Positions 1 through 9,561 of a stretch of 32,037 bases of DNA are shown piece after piece (positions within the stretch are counted from its first letter, which is position 1; every line of letters starts with the position of its first letter). The position numbers and the translations under genes were made by a program. Source of the stretch: Aquisalinus sp. (GTDB lineage Bacteria; Pseudomonadota; Alphaproteobacteria; Caulobacterales; Parvularculaceae); assembly GCA_022763145.1 (NCBI GenBank), contig JALEGM010000155.1, positions 1 through 32,037 of the forward strand, given 5' to 3'. The notes beneath the pieces were generated by a model. It made no database searches, had not been told where the DNA came from, and saw only the letters and a program-made list of their open reading frames with translations.

Positions 1-146
1 AACTGCGGCAATGCGTTTCATTTATCTGTCCAATACTGCTAAACGGCCTTCAACTTGCCATGAGGACCAGGTCTTTACAATGAGCCACTGGTAGCCATTT
101 ATGGGAATATGCGCAATGGCCGGGTGCGGCGAGAGATCATGAAAGT

Positions 147-1118
147 GTGTCCATGGAAGAGATGAGTGAAAATAAGAGAGACCTGACAGTTTTGCTGGCT
201 GCGCCGCGCGGGTTTTGTGCCGGCGTTGACCGGGCAATCGAGATTGTCGAGCGCGCCCTCGAAAAGTTCGGCGCACCTGTCTATGTGCGCCATGAAATTG
301 TCCACAATGACCATGTGGTTGGACGACTGCGCGATATGGGTGCTGTCTTTATTGATGAACTGGAAGAAGCCCCCGACGACCGACCTGTGATCTTCTCCGC
401 TCATGGCGTACCGAAGTCTGTTCCCGCAGAAGCAAGTGCCCGGAACATGATCTTCGTGGATGCGACCTGCCCCCTCGTCTCCAAAGTGCATGTGGAGACA
501 GAACGACATAGCAGCAAGGGGTTGGAAATCCTGCTGATCGGTCATGAAGGTCACCCGGAAGTGGTTGGCACCATGGGGCAGCTGCCAGAGGGAGAGATCA
601 AACTGATCGAAACCGAAGAAGACGCCGAGACCTTTGAGCCACGCGATCCGGAAAAACTCGCTTATGTGACACAAACAACGCTGTCTGTAGATGATACAGC
701 GGCGATCGTAGACATACTGCAGCGGCGCTTCCCCAAAATCTCGATGCCGCATAAAGAAGACATTTGCTACGCAACCACGAACCGTCAGGAAGCAGTGAAG
801 GCTATCGCGCCACGAGCAGAGGCGCTTATCGTGATTGGGGCGGAAACTTCCTCCAATTCCAAACGTCTCGTTGAGGTGGGGGAACGGCATGGCTGCCGCT
901 TCGCGGTTCTCGCCGCGGAAGCTACGGATGTTGACTGGCAGGCGTTGGAAGCCATCAAGCCGAACACGGTTGGCGTGACCGCCGGAGCATCCGCGCCGGA
1001 GCATCTGGTACAGGAAGTCATCGAAGCACTGAGGTCACGCTACAACGTCACAGTGGAAACGATTGAAACTGCCAAGGAAGATGTGACCTTTAAAATTCCG
1101 CGTCTTCTTTCTGCCTGA
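147..1118 (+). CDS. ispH: 4-hydroxy-3-methylbut-2-enyl diphosphate reductase (start uncertain: 147 GTG, 153 ATG or 162 ATG)
   Basis: [29 protein letters not shown] and TSSNSKRL motifs with three conserved Fe-S cysteines. Confidence 0.97.
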   Translation: MSMEEMSENKRDLTVLLAAPRGFCAGVDRAIEIVERALEKFGAPVYVRHEIVHNDHVVGRLRDMGAVFIDELEEAPDDRPVIFSAHGVPKSVPAEASARNMIFVDATCPLVSKVHVETERHSSKGLEILLIGHEGHPEVVGTMGQLPEGEIKLIETEEDAETFEPRDPEKLAYVTQTTLSVDDTAAIVDILQRRFPKISMPHKEDICYATTNRQEAVKAIAPRAEALIVIGAETSSNSKRLVEVGERHGCRFAVLAAEATDVDWQALEAIKPNTVGVTAGASAPEHLVQEVIEALRSRYNVTVETIETAKEDVTFKIPRLLSA

Positions 1119-1121
1119 GAT

Positions 1122-2087
1122 ATGGCTGTCTTCACGCACGTAACAGAGGCTGACCTCAGGAACTTTCTGTCGTCGTATGATGTCGGTCAGATTCGCAGCT
1201 TCAAGGGCATTGCTGAGGGCGTCGAGAATACGAATTATTTCCTGCAGACAGACCAAGCCCGTTTCATCCTGACACTTTTTGAAAAACGGGTGCCTGAACA
1301 GGATCTGCCATTTTTCATGAACCTGATGAACCATCTGGGAAGCGCTGGTCTGCCGGTTGCTGCCCCTGTAAAATCACAGTCAGGGCAGATGCTTGGCAAG
1401 CTGAACGGGCGCCCTGCTGCACTGATCTCTTTTCTTGAAGGCACGTCCAAAGACACCCCAGACAAGCAAGACTGCACAGCCTGCGGAGATATGCTGGGAC
1501 GTCTCCACTTGGCCGCAACTAGCTTCGACGAAACCCGCGACAACGCTTTCTCCTTAAGTGGCTGGGAGAAACTGGCTGCCGCGTGCGGTAAGACAGCAAA
1601 TAATTGTTCACCAGACTTGCAGGTCTTTATCCAGGATGAGCTGGCATTTCAGCGCGGCAACTGGCCTGCACCCGGCAGCCTGCCGCAAGCTGTAGTACAT
1701 ACTGATCTCTTCCCGGACAATGTTCTGTTTCTGGATAGCACGATCAACGGGGTCATTGATTTTTATTTTGCCTGTACGGATTATCTTACCTTTGATCTCG
1801 CAGTAACATTGAACGCTTGGTGCTTTAACGAGGTGCATGAATTTCAACCAGAACAAGCCGAAGCGCTGCTAACGGCTTATCTTTCACATCGCCAGCTTTC
1901 AGTCGCAGAGAGAGCTGCCTTGCCCGTATTCCTGCGTGGCAGTGCATTGCGCTTTTTACTGACCCGCCTTTATGACTGGATCAATCAGGACCCGGCAGCG
2001 CTAGTCACCGTGAAGGACCCGCTTGAATATCGTGACAAACTGCGCTTTCACCAGAACAACTATTTCTGGGAAATGATCAATGAGTGA
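1122..2087 (+). CDS. thrB: homoserine kinase (ThrB, APH-fold type)
   Basis: [22 protein letters not shown] and GVIDFYFAC motifs; sits between ispH and rnhA. Confidence 0.96.
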   Translation: MAVFTHVTEADLRNFLSSYDVGQIRSFKGIAEGVENTNYFLQTDQARFILTLFEKRVPEQDLPFFMNLMNHLGSAGLPVAAPVKSQSGQMLGKLNGRPAALISFLEGTSKDTPDKQDCTACGDMLGRLHLAATSFDETRDNAFSLSGWEKLAAACGKTANNCSPDLQVFIQDELAFQRGNWPAPGSLPQAVVHTDLFPDNVLFLDSTINGVIDFYFACTDYLTFDLAVTLNAWCFNEVHEFQPEQAEALLTAYLSHRQLSVAERAALPVFLRGSALRFLLTRLYDWINQDPAALVTVKDPLEYRDKLRFHQNNYFWEMINE

Positions 2088-2514
2088 TATTAATATTTAC
2101 ACGGATGGTGCCTGTTCAGGCAATCCCGGTCCCGGCGGCTGGGGCGTCCTGATCCAACGAGGGCAAGAGGAAGAAGAACTCTGCGGTGGCGAACCCGAAA
2201 CCACGAATAATCGCATGGAAATGATGGCCGCCATCAAGGCACTCGAGCATATGCCTGCAGGCGAAGCCGTAACCCTGCATACGGATTCCACTTACGTCAT
2301 GAAAGGCATTACCGAGTGGATCAAAGGCTGGAAGGCCAAGGGGTGGAAAAACAGCCAGAAGAAACCTGTCAAGAACAAGGACCTCTGGCTTGTGCTGGAT
2401 GAACTTGTCGGCACCCGTCAGGTTAACTGGCAATGGGTCAAAGGCCATGCCGGCAATGAAGGCAACGAACGCGCCGATGCTCTCGCCAATAAGGGTATGG
2501 ACGGCGTTCGGTAG
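2080..2514 (+). CDS. rnhA: ribonuclease HI
   Basis: [34 protein letters not shown] and [13 protein letters not shown] motifs; 8-bp overlap with thrB. Confidence 0.98.
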   Translation: MSDINIYTDGACSGNPGPGGWGVLIQRGQEEEELCGGEPETTNNRMEMMAAIKALEHMPAGEAVTLHTDSTYVMKGITEWIKGWKAKGWKNSQKKPVKNKDLWLVLDELVGTRQVNWQWVKGHAGNEGNERADALANKGMDGVR

Positions 2515-2527
2515 AGAGTGCGCCGCC

Positions 2528-3148
2528 TCACCTGCCCCAGCGGGCAAGCCATGTTTGCAGTGCCGTATCCGCAATCCAGTGAGGTGGTTTCAGTGTATCC
2601 ACCTCATCGCCCAGAACCAGACCGCGCATCAGACAGCCATGTTCAATCATTCCCTGTAACTGGCCGCCGAGATGACCAAGGTCATCTGCTTCCTCGACCT
2701 CACCAGCTTGAATGCAGGCATGAATGGCAGCGCCAAAAACCTCCCCGACACGGGATTTGATCCGTTCGTAAAACATATCGGCAAGATCACCTCCTTTGCC
2801 TGTTTCAGCAATCAGCATACGCATGATGGCGCGCGTCTCGGCGTCACTTAGCAAATCTGCATAGGCTCGAACCAAGGATTGTAATGCCTGCATGGATGAT
2901 ACTTCGCCCGTGGGCAAGGCTGTCTCCAGTCGCTCAAGGCTGGTCACGGCCACGGCTTCAAACAGCGAGGCCTTGGACGGGAAATGCCGGTACAGCGTTG
3001 CCGTCGACACTTCCGCCAAGCCAGCGATTTCCTCCATTGACGCACGGGCATAGCCATCCCGGCGAAACAGCTCCCCGGCGGCTTTCAATATCGCCGCATG
3101 CTTCCTTGCAGACCGCGCCTGACGAAATTCTTTCGTACCCATGGACAT
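2528..3148 (-). CDS. TetR/AcrR family transcriptional regulator
   Basis: N-terminal HTH SMEEIAGLAEVSTATLYRHFPSKASLFEAV. Confidence 0.93.
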   Translation of the reverse strand: MSMGTKEFRQARSARKHAAILKAAGELFRRDGYARASMEEIAGLAEVSTATLYRHFPSKASLFEAVAVTSLERLETALPTGEVSSMQALQSLVRAYADLLSDAETRAIMRMLIAETGKGGDLADMFYERIKSRVGEVFGAAIHACIQAGEVEEADDLGHLGGQLQGMIEHGCLMRGLVLGDEVDTLKPPHWIADTALQTWLARWGR

Positions 3149-3179
3149 CCCTAACTTTGTTCCCTATCTAGTGTAAACG

Positions 3180-3193
3180 AAAATGTTCATTTT
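3180..3193. promoter_or_regulatory. candidate TetR operator in the divergent promoter region
   Basis: Inverted repeat AAAATG-TT-CATTTT, with outer AAA/TTT also symmetric, between the divergent TetR and beta-propeller genes. Confidence 0.45.
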
Positions 3194-3213
3194 ACTTTGC
3201 GAAAGGGAAACCG

Positions 3214-4551
3214 ATGACTGTGATGAGATGGAGCCTGCTGGCGGTGGTCGTTCTAGGCGCAGGCAGTTGCGCTGCTTTCGGGGACTTTACAGATGACGAC
3301 CCAGGGCTATCCGAAGCGCCTGGCACATTTCAGGGCAGGTTTCTGGCCGTTTCTGACACAGATATGACCGCCACCGCTTATGCAGACGGACAGTTGGAAC
3401 CACAGGCCGGCGCCAGCGACACAATGAGTCTCCTGGTGGATGGCAAAGTCGAAACTGCTGTTGTGGCCTCAAACTCGGTAATCTCATGGCCGCAAATTGT
3501 AGATGCTTCCAGCGATGGACTGCTCGCCTTTGTCGTCGAAACGAAAGGCCCCGCAGCACCCGATGCAACTTCTTACGACAACGTCTATACGGACTTTCCC
3601 ATCGGCAAGCAGTTATCCATTTTCTCGGTCACAGACGACAAGCTTGAATTGATACAAGAGATAACTGATATGGGTGAAAACTTGCAATCGATCGAATATA
3701 ACGAGAGGTGTAACTGTCTTTTCGTGGCCAACGAGACCACCGATGAAGAACTGGTGGTTATTGCCCTGACTCCGGATGGCAGGACCAGCGATATACGAAA
3801 ATTCGCTCTTTTACCGCCATACAACCCTGAAGACACAGAAAAACGTGTACGGACAATTCATATCTCACCAGATGGCACATTACTCGCCGTCAATGTCGCG
3901 AACAGGCGCATTCAGTTCTATGAAATCATCAGCGATGAAACCGGATTGCCTTTTCGCGTTTCCGCTATCGGCACCCCTGTAGAAAAACTGGGACGTCGGC
4001 TGTCAGTCGGTAAGTGGACCCCTGACGGTAGCTATTTCATCGTCACCGATGTCAACTGGTCCGACAATACACTCTTCATGCTGACACAAGGCCCAGGACA
4101 ATTGAGTACAATCAGTCCGCCCCGGAACGGAACGGCAGCGAAGATTGTCAGTCAGGTAAAAGTAGGCCGCAGCCCAGAAGGCTTTGGCATCAGTCATGAT
4201 GGCACGCGCCTGGCCACAATCAATATGGAGCGCACATACTTGCCAAACCTGCCGTTCCTGTCTTTCTGGCAGGGGCGCCGAGCTTACTCCATTTCACTCC
4301 TGTCATTTGAGACCGAGACGGGTGTTTTGTCTGAGCTGGACCGAATCTACCAGGCTGGCATTCTGCCGGAGGATGTTATCTTTGATAAAACCGGGCAGAA
4401 TCTAGCCGTTGCGGTATTCCACCGCCGCAAGGGCGCTGACCGGCAGCGTGGCTTTATCGACTTTTTCTCTATTCAGGATGACCGACTGAGATCACAAGGT
4501 GTTACGCAAGCAGTACCGCGCGGCGCCCACGATCTCGTCGGCCTTCCGTAA
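3214..4551 (+). CDS. secreted beta-propeller (YncE/lactonase-like) protein
   Basis: N-terminal signal-like segment MRWSLLAVVVLGAGSCA; repeated blade-like motifs (IHISPDGTLLAVNVANRR, GISHDGTRLATINM, VIFDKTGQNLAVAVF). Confidence 0.75.
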   Translation: MTVMRWSLLAVVVLGAGSCAAFGDFTDDDPGLSEAPGTFQGRFLAVSDTDMTATAYADGQLEPQAGASDTMSLLVDGKVETAVVASNSVISWPQIVDASSDGLLAFVVETKGPAAPDATSYDNVYTDFPIGKQLSIFSVTDDKLELIQEITDMGENLQSIEYNERCNCLFVANETTDEELVVIALTPDGRTSDIRKFALLPPYNPEDTEKRVRTIHISPDGTLLAVNVANRRIQFYEIISDETGLPFRVSAIGTPVEKLGRRLSVGKWTPDGSYFIVTDVNWSDNTLFMLTQGPGQLSTISPPRNGTAAKIVSQVKVGRSPEGFGISHDGTRLATINMERTYLPNLPFLSFWQGRRAYSISLLSFETETGVLSELDRIYQAGILPEDVIFDKTGQNLAVAVFHRRKGADRQRGFIDFFSIQDDRLRSQGVTQAVPRGAHDLVGLP

Positions 4552-4562
4552 GGCTAGCTTAG

Positions 4563-5309
4563 TCAGCCGAAAACACGGCGCAGGATTTCCGAGGTACGCT
4601 TAACCGGATCCCGGCGAATAGCAGCCTCTTCCTGCCCGATGTAATAGAACACCCCATCAAGGCCTTTGCCGACGCCGTGATCAATCAACTGGTTCTTGGC
4701 ATCAGCACCGTATTGCGGGGCTAACGGAATGTTCCGCAAACTGGCGACAAGATTGTCATATGTCTGGATTGCACCTGCCTGTTGCAAGGCGTTGACCATA
4801 ATCGGACGGAAAAGCGAGGTGAGCCGTGGTGTGGTGGTACGCTGAAGGTATTGCGTTGCCGCATTGGACGGACCACGCACAATGCCTATTGCATCTTGAA
4901 TAGAGAGGCTGGAAACAGCCTGAACAAAGATGTCGCGGGCAGCCGGCGCTGCGGCTTCTGCTCCCCGGTTCAACTGCACCTGAAGATTATCCAGAGTGCC
5001 TGACAGGCCAAAGCGTGCAAGCGTTGATTGTGTCTCCCCCAGAAATCCCGGTAGCGGAATACGAATTCTGCCATCATCAAGGTAACCACCCCGACGGCCT
5101 ACAGTGGTGATGGCTGCAGAAATACCATTATTCAGTGCTGCCCGGATACCTGATGCAGCCTCTGCCTGCGTCAAACCAACTCCGCCAGTGCCCCCAGTCG
5201 TTTCTGCGAGGATACCAAGCAACGCTTCCTGATCTGCCGTGGTACAAGCTGTCAGACCCAACCCGAAAGCCGAAGCCATCAGGGTACGTCTCGTCATTAT
5301 TGCGCTCAT
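4563..5309 (-). CDS. DUF4197 domain-containing exported protein
   Basis: Signal/lipoprotein-like N-terminus MTRRTLMASAFGLGLTAC; DUF4197-like body (GLTQAEAASGIRAALNNG, IRIPLPGFL, LIDHGVGKGLDGVFYYIGQEEAAIRRDPVKRTSEILRRVFG); AGGAGG SD before the start. Confidence 0.85.
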   Translation of the reverse strand: MSAIMTRRTLMASAFGLGLTACTTADQEALLGILAETTGGTGGVGLTQAEAASGIRAALNNGISAAITTVGRRGGYLDDGRIRIPLPGFLGETQSTLARFGLSGTLDNLQVQLNRGAEAAAPAARDIFVQAVSSLSIQDAIGIVRGPSNAATQYLQRTTTPRLTSLFRPIMVNALQQAGAIQTYDNLVASLRNIPLAPQYGADAKNQLIDHGVGKGLDGVFYYIGQEEAAIRRDPVKRTSEILRRVFG

Positions 5310-5348
5310 GATATCCTCCTAAATCAATACGTATAGACTGCCAGTAGC

Positions 5349-5831
5349 TTAAAGCTGACCCAGCATATAGTCCGCGGAAGACACTTCATAAGCGCCGCCC
5401 TGCTCGACATTTAACTCAGCCACAGTACCATCGTCGACGATCATCGAAAAGCGCTGCGAGCGCCCACCCATCCCAAAGCCGGAAGCATCCAGCTCAAGGC
5501 CAAGTGCTTTGGTGAAGTCGCCATTACCGTCAGCCACCATGACGACTTTGCCTTGCGCGCCCTGATCTTTTGCCCAGGCGTCCATAACAAAAGCATCATT
5601 GACGGACATGCAGACAATCTGATCGACACCTTTTTGCGCCAAAGCCTCAGCGTGCTCTACGAACCCCGGCAGATGTTTGGCGGAACATGTCGGTGTGAAA
5701 GCACCCGGCACAGCAAAAAAGGCGGTTTTCTTACCAGCGAATAACTCACCGGTCTGGGTCTCTTGCGGACCTTCCGGCGTTCCCAACATCACTTTTACAT
5801 CTGGTAGTTTATCACCTTTGGTAATCGTCAT
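5349..5831 (-). CDS. peroxiredoxin (Prx5-like)
   Basis: AVPGAFTPTCSAKHLPGF peroxidatic cysteine motif; RSQRFSMIVDDG. Confidence 0.94.
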   Translation of the reverse strand: MTITKGDKLPDVKVMLGTPEGPQETQTGELFAGKKTAFFAVPGAFTPTCSAKHLPGFVEHAEALAQKGVDQIVCMSVNDAFVMDAWAKDQGAQGKVVMVADGNGDFTKALGLELDASGFGMGGRSQRFSMIVDDGTVAELNVEQGGAYEVSSADYMLGQL

Positions 5832-5917
5832 GAGTCTCTCCTATGAAAATATCTCTCGCATCGTGTTAGGCCGTTGTGCTGCTTGCGTCCAGCCATCACA
5901 GTGCCTAGCTTGGAGCG

Positions 5918-6541
5918 ATGATAGAACTTAAGTCACGCAGTCCCATGCAAGAATCCCTCGCCGGGCAGTTATTAGTTGCCATGCCCAATTTGAAGGAAGG
6001 CTGCTTCGAACAATCAGTTGTTCTGATCTGCTCTCATGACGAAAGCCATGCCATGGGGTTGATCGTCAACAAGCAAATCACGGATGTTAGCTTCACAACA
6101 CTTCTCGAACAGCTCGAGATGGAACCAGCAAACAAAGCCGGAAACCCGGTAGTACACTTTGGCGGGCCGGTGGAGACAAAGCGCGGCCTAATCCTGCATG
6201 ACCTGTCACACCGCAGCGACGAGACGGTTGAGGTTACCGGGGAGATTGGTCTGACTGCGACACGGCAAATGCTGGAAGACTTGAATGAAGGTCGTATTGG
6301 CCACGATAAATGTGTTACGCCTGCCCTTTTGTGTATGGGGCACGCTGGCTGGGCACCTGGGCAACTCGAAGGAGAATTGGCTCAAAATGCATGGCTGAAT
6401 GTTCCTGCCTCGCGCGAGTTGGTGTTCGCACCTGATCCGCAACGGACCTGGGAGAAGGCTTTATCCAGTGTAGGTGTCAGCAAGTCGATGTTTTCAGCAG
6501 CCTGGTCAGATATCCGAAATCCGGATGCACCGCTGAATTAG
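5918..6541 (+). CDS. YqgE/AlgH family protein
   Basis: GQLLVAMPNLKEGCFEQSVVLICSHDESHAMGLIVNK; HFGGPVETKRG; GHAGWAPGQLEGELAQNAWL. Confidence 0.95.
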   Translation: MIELKSRSPMQESLAGQLLVAMPNLKEGCFEQSVVLICSHDESHAMGLIVNKQITDVSFTTLLEQLEMEPANKAGNPVVHFGGPVETKRGLILHDLSHRSDETVEVTGEIGLTATRQMLEDLNEGRIGHDKCVTPALLCMGHAGWAPGQLEGELAQNAWLNVPASRELVFAPDPQRTWEKALSSVGVSKSMFSAAWSDIRNPDAPLN

Positions 6542-6561
6542 TTTTTTGCGGAAGATATAGG

Positions 6562-8769
6562 CTACCGCAGGTCACCAACGATCGCCTGACCAGCCTGTTC
6601 AGGCTCACCTGCTGCTTCCGGCGCGCCGTAATAGAAACCTTGTGCAAAATCACAACCCAGGTCCTTCAACAAGCGCGCTGTGGCCTGGTTTTCGATTCCT
6701 TCTACCACAACTTGTGCGCCTGCACGGCGCGCCATGTCCATAATACCGACCAACAACTTCTCAGCCTGCGGATTACCTGGTAGTGAGGAAATTAATGACC
6801 TGTCCGTCTTGATCATATCAAACGGGAATTTGCCAAGTCGGCTAATCTGGGAATGGCCGGAACCGAGGTCGTCCAGCGCCAGGCGCGCACCAGCCTTACG
6901 TAATGAAGTTGCGACGCTGAGCGCTTTTTCCTGATCTTTCAAGACATGGCTTTCGGTCAGCTCAACCACAAGCGAGCCTTTCGGCAGGCGATGCTTTTTG
7001 ATTTCGCCTTGGACGATCTCGACCAGTTGCTCATTCAACAGGCTATCTGCCGAGACATTAAACGACACAAACTGTCCAAGGCCCGGCTGCGCCTGGAGCC
7101 AGCTACCAAGTTCAGCAGCGGCTTCCTGCGCCACGACACGAATAATGTCCGTCTCGATGCCCGCCTCAACAGCCGAATGAATAAACTGATCAGCAGAGAT
7201 ACCGTCAGGATTGCCGGGTTGCTGCCAACGTGCCAGCGCCTCAAACCCGATAATCTCTTCATCGCTGACCCGGATGATCGGCTGGAAGAACGTACGGATC
7301 TCACCACGCGACAGCGCTGTACGGAGCTTCTCTATATCCGACTTGCGCGCACCGGCTTCACGTTGTGCGGCGACCTGCTTCATATCATCAGGCATTTGGC
7401 GTGGTGGCGCACCCGCAGCGTCCACCTTCGAAGTGATACGGGCAATAAAGCCATCCTCATCAAGCTCTCTGTTGCCGGCAAGCCGGACTGGCGCTCCGTT
7501 GTGCAATGATAGGGTAATATCGAACGAGCCAGCCTGAGGGTCGCCACCACCGAGAATTGCATCATCATACTGATCAAGGTCGCCATGCGCGATGAGATTA
7601 CGCATATTTTCAGGAGACAGTTCATTTGATGAATTCACACCAAAAAGCGCCAGGACTTCATCCGTGGCTTCCACGGTGTCATCCGCAGACCATGACCAGT
7701 CAGACCGATCAATCGAGGCTGCAACTTGTACAGCGGCCACGCCTGCTGCTGCCGCAGCAACCGGCGCCGCCCGACGATCAGCTGGCCTTTTGCCCCAAAG
7801 TGCAGAAATAGGAGATTCGCCTTGCGCAGGTGCGCTGCGACGTGGCTCTTCAGCCGGCTCTCTGTGTACCGGTTCTGGTGCTTTAGGTGCTTCTTCAACT
7901 TCCTCCGCGGCGTCAGTCGCAAGTACGGGCTCACGACGTGTCGGCCGTGCCGGTTCATCCGTACGCTCCGGCGCGACCAGTGGCGTCGCTTCTTCGACCT
8001 CCGCGAGACCAACAGGCATTTCCCGCTCATCAGCCCCAAAGGCCATGGCTGGTTCGCTGCGGGGTAATCCCTCAGTTGCGGTCACGCCAGCATCCGCCTT
8101 GACAGGCACAAGCGCCAGTAATCCCGCCAGCACAACGCCGCCCGTCAACATGACATGCGGTGTGATAGCACCAATCCAGTTGCTAACGCCCATATTGCCG
8201 CCGATTATAATCGCGAGAATAGAAGCACTTGCCAGCATCACACCCGGCGCCACCAGCATAGCCCGACGATCAGATCCAAATCCCTGATGTAATACCAGAA
8301 CAGTCGCAAAGAACGCTGTCGCAGCAATAACAAGACGCATTGGGCCGTTTGCGTCTACTGTCCCCACGAAACCAACCACACCAAGGCCAATAGCCCCCAA
8401 CATCGCCAACAGCATCAACGCGCCCAGCAAAGCATTGTTGCGGGCAGCACGAACACTTGCCGTCAGGAACAAGAGAACCGTTGTGACGAACAGCCCCTGC
8501 AAAACCAGAGCACTTCCCTCCGGCAGAAAATCAACGCGGCCGAAGGCAAGCGCTTCCATCATGGCCGTCATACCGCAAAGACCTGCAGCTGTCGCTGCTG
8601 TACCGCTACGCCGGAACAGCGCAATCAACAGAAAAACGATCAGACTGCCGCCTAGGAGGCCAAGAATAATGCCCTCACTCAGCATAATCTCGCGCGGATA
8701 GGAGATGGCCTGCGCGCGTGCCTGCTCGAAAAACTCACCAAGCTGTATAGCTGCCCAAAAACTGTTCAC
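6562..8769 (-). CDS. membrane-anchored EAL-domain protein (putative c-di-GMP phosphodiesterase)
   Basis: Several N-terminal hydrophobic helices, acidic/proline-rich linker, PAS-like segment, then an EAL domain: FEALARW, NVSADSL, ELTES, LALDDLGSGHS, KTDRSLI, VEGIE, QGFYYG. Confidence 0.93.
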   Translation of the reverse strand: MNSFWAAIQLGEFFEQARAQAISYPREIMLSEGIILGLLGGSLIVFLLIALFRRSGTAATAAGLCGMTAMMEALAFGRVDFLPEGSALVLQGLFVTTVLLFLTASVRAARNNALLGALMLLAMLGAIGLGVVGFVGTVDANGPMRLVIAATAFFATVLVLHQGFGSDRRAMLVAPGVMLASASILAIIIGGNMGVSNWIGAITPHVMLTGGVVLAGLLALVPVKADAGVTATEGLPRSEPAMAFGADEREMPVGLAEVEEATPLVAPERTDEPARPTRREPVLATDAAEEVEEAPKAPEPVHREPAEEPRRSAPAQGESPISALWGKRPADRRAAPVAAAAAGVAAVQVAASIDRSDWSWSADDTVEATDEVLALFGVNSSNELSPENMRNLIAHGDLDQYDDAILGGGDPQAGSFDITLSLHNGAPVRLAGNRELDEDGFIARITSKVDAAGAPPRQMPDDMKQVAAQREAGARKSDIEKLRTALSRGEIRTFFQPIIRVSDEEIIGFEALARWQQPGNPDGISADQFIHSAVEAGIETDIIRVVAQEAAAELGSWLQAQPGLGQFVSFNVSADSLLNEQLVEIVQGEIKKHRLPKGSLVVELTESHVLKDQEKALSVATSLRKAGARLALDDLGSGHSQISRLGKFPFDMIKTDRSLISSLPGNPQAEKLLVGIMDMARRAGAQVVVEGIENQATARLLKDLGCDFAQGFYYGAPEAAGEPEQAGQAIVGDLR

Positions 8770-8931
8770 TTCTACCTCACCCCATCACACCAGGACAGGC
8801 CCTCGCTGCACCCCTGCTGATACCGCGACCTGAAGGCTAATTGTCGCCGTCAGAGCGCACTGGCGCAAGGGAAAAATGACATCGAAACAGGCAATGCAAA
8901 TTCGGCTCCATTTTCGCCCAAAGCACGGTGA

Positions 8932-9546
8932 TCAAGGCATTTTCGCAAGATCATGCAGGGCAGCGGCAAAATCTGACCGGAGCAACGCGAACAAAAGATG
9001 GTCCTGCCTTTCGTCGTTAATGCGCAAATATCGGCGGGCAAGCCCCTCCTCAATAAACCCGGCTTTACGCAACAAGTTTGCAGAAGCATGATTATGCACG
9101 AGGCAGGCAGCCTCAATCCGCTCTAATCCCAACCGTTCAAAGGCGTGGCTTACGACTGCACAAACCGCAGCAAAAGCGTATCCACATCGCACATGCTCCG
9201 CCCCGACCCAGTAACCGAGTGTTCCTGTCATCGCCGCGCGATAGCGGATGTTTGACAGGGTGCAGCCTCCGACCAGCGCATCATCTCTGGAGCGGAAAAT
9301 AAAATAAGGCCTTGCCGTGCCTGCCCGAATATCATGCGCGTATAGCCGCAGTTTCTTTCGAAAAACCGGCCTTGCCAATTCCTGCTCTATCCAGCGTGGC
9401 TCAAAAGGTTGGAGATGATCCCGGCTGCCACCACGTAAAGCTGCCCAGGCTTCGTAATCTTCAGCTCGAGGATAGCGCAGATAAACGTCTTCCTGACACA
9501 GGACAGGATTACGCGGATCATTCAGTGGATAGTCCCAAAGTGCCAT
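8932..9546 (-). CDS. GNAT family N-acetyltransferase (RimJ-like)
   Basis: LRYPRAEDYEAWAALR, GTLGYWVGAEHVRCGYAFAAV, IEAACLVHNHASANLLRKAGF. Confidence 0.93.
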   Translation of the reverse strand: MALWDYPLNDPRNPVLCQEDVYLRYPRAEDYEAWAALRGGSRDHLQPFEPRWIEQELARPVFRKKLRLYAHDIRAGTARPYFIFRSRDDALVGGCTLSNIRYRAAMTGTLGYWVGAEHVRCGYAFAAVCAVVSHAFERLGLERIEAACLVHNHASANLLRKAGFIEEGLARRYLRINDERQDHLLFALLRSDFAAALHDLAKMP

Positions 9547-9561
9547 TGCGTGAAAGCACCG

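Noticed and set aside
1-146. Possible ispH promoter (TTGCCA...TACAAT around 55-81)
   Set aside because: 15-bp spacing is suboptimal and the match is weak; upstream context is cut by the window.
99-1004. 301-aa minus-strand ORF
   Set aside because: Entirely antisense to ispH, no recognisable motifs; a by-product of codon bias.
7592-8287. 231-aa plus-strand ORF rich in Ser/Ala/Thr
   Set aside because: Antisense to the linker and membrane region of the EAL protein; low-complexity mirror of its acidic/Pro-rich codons.
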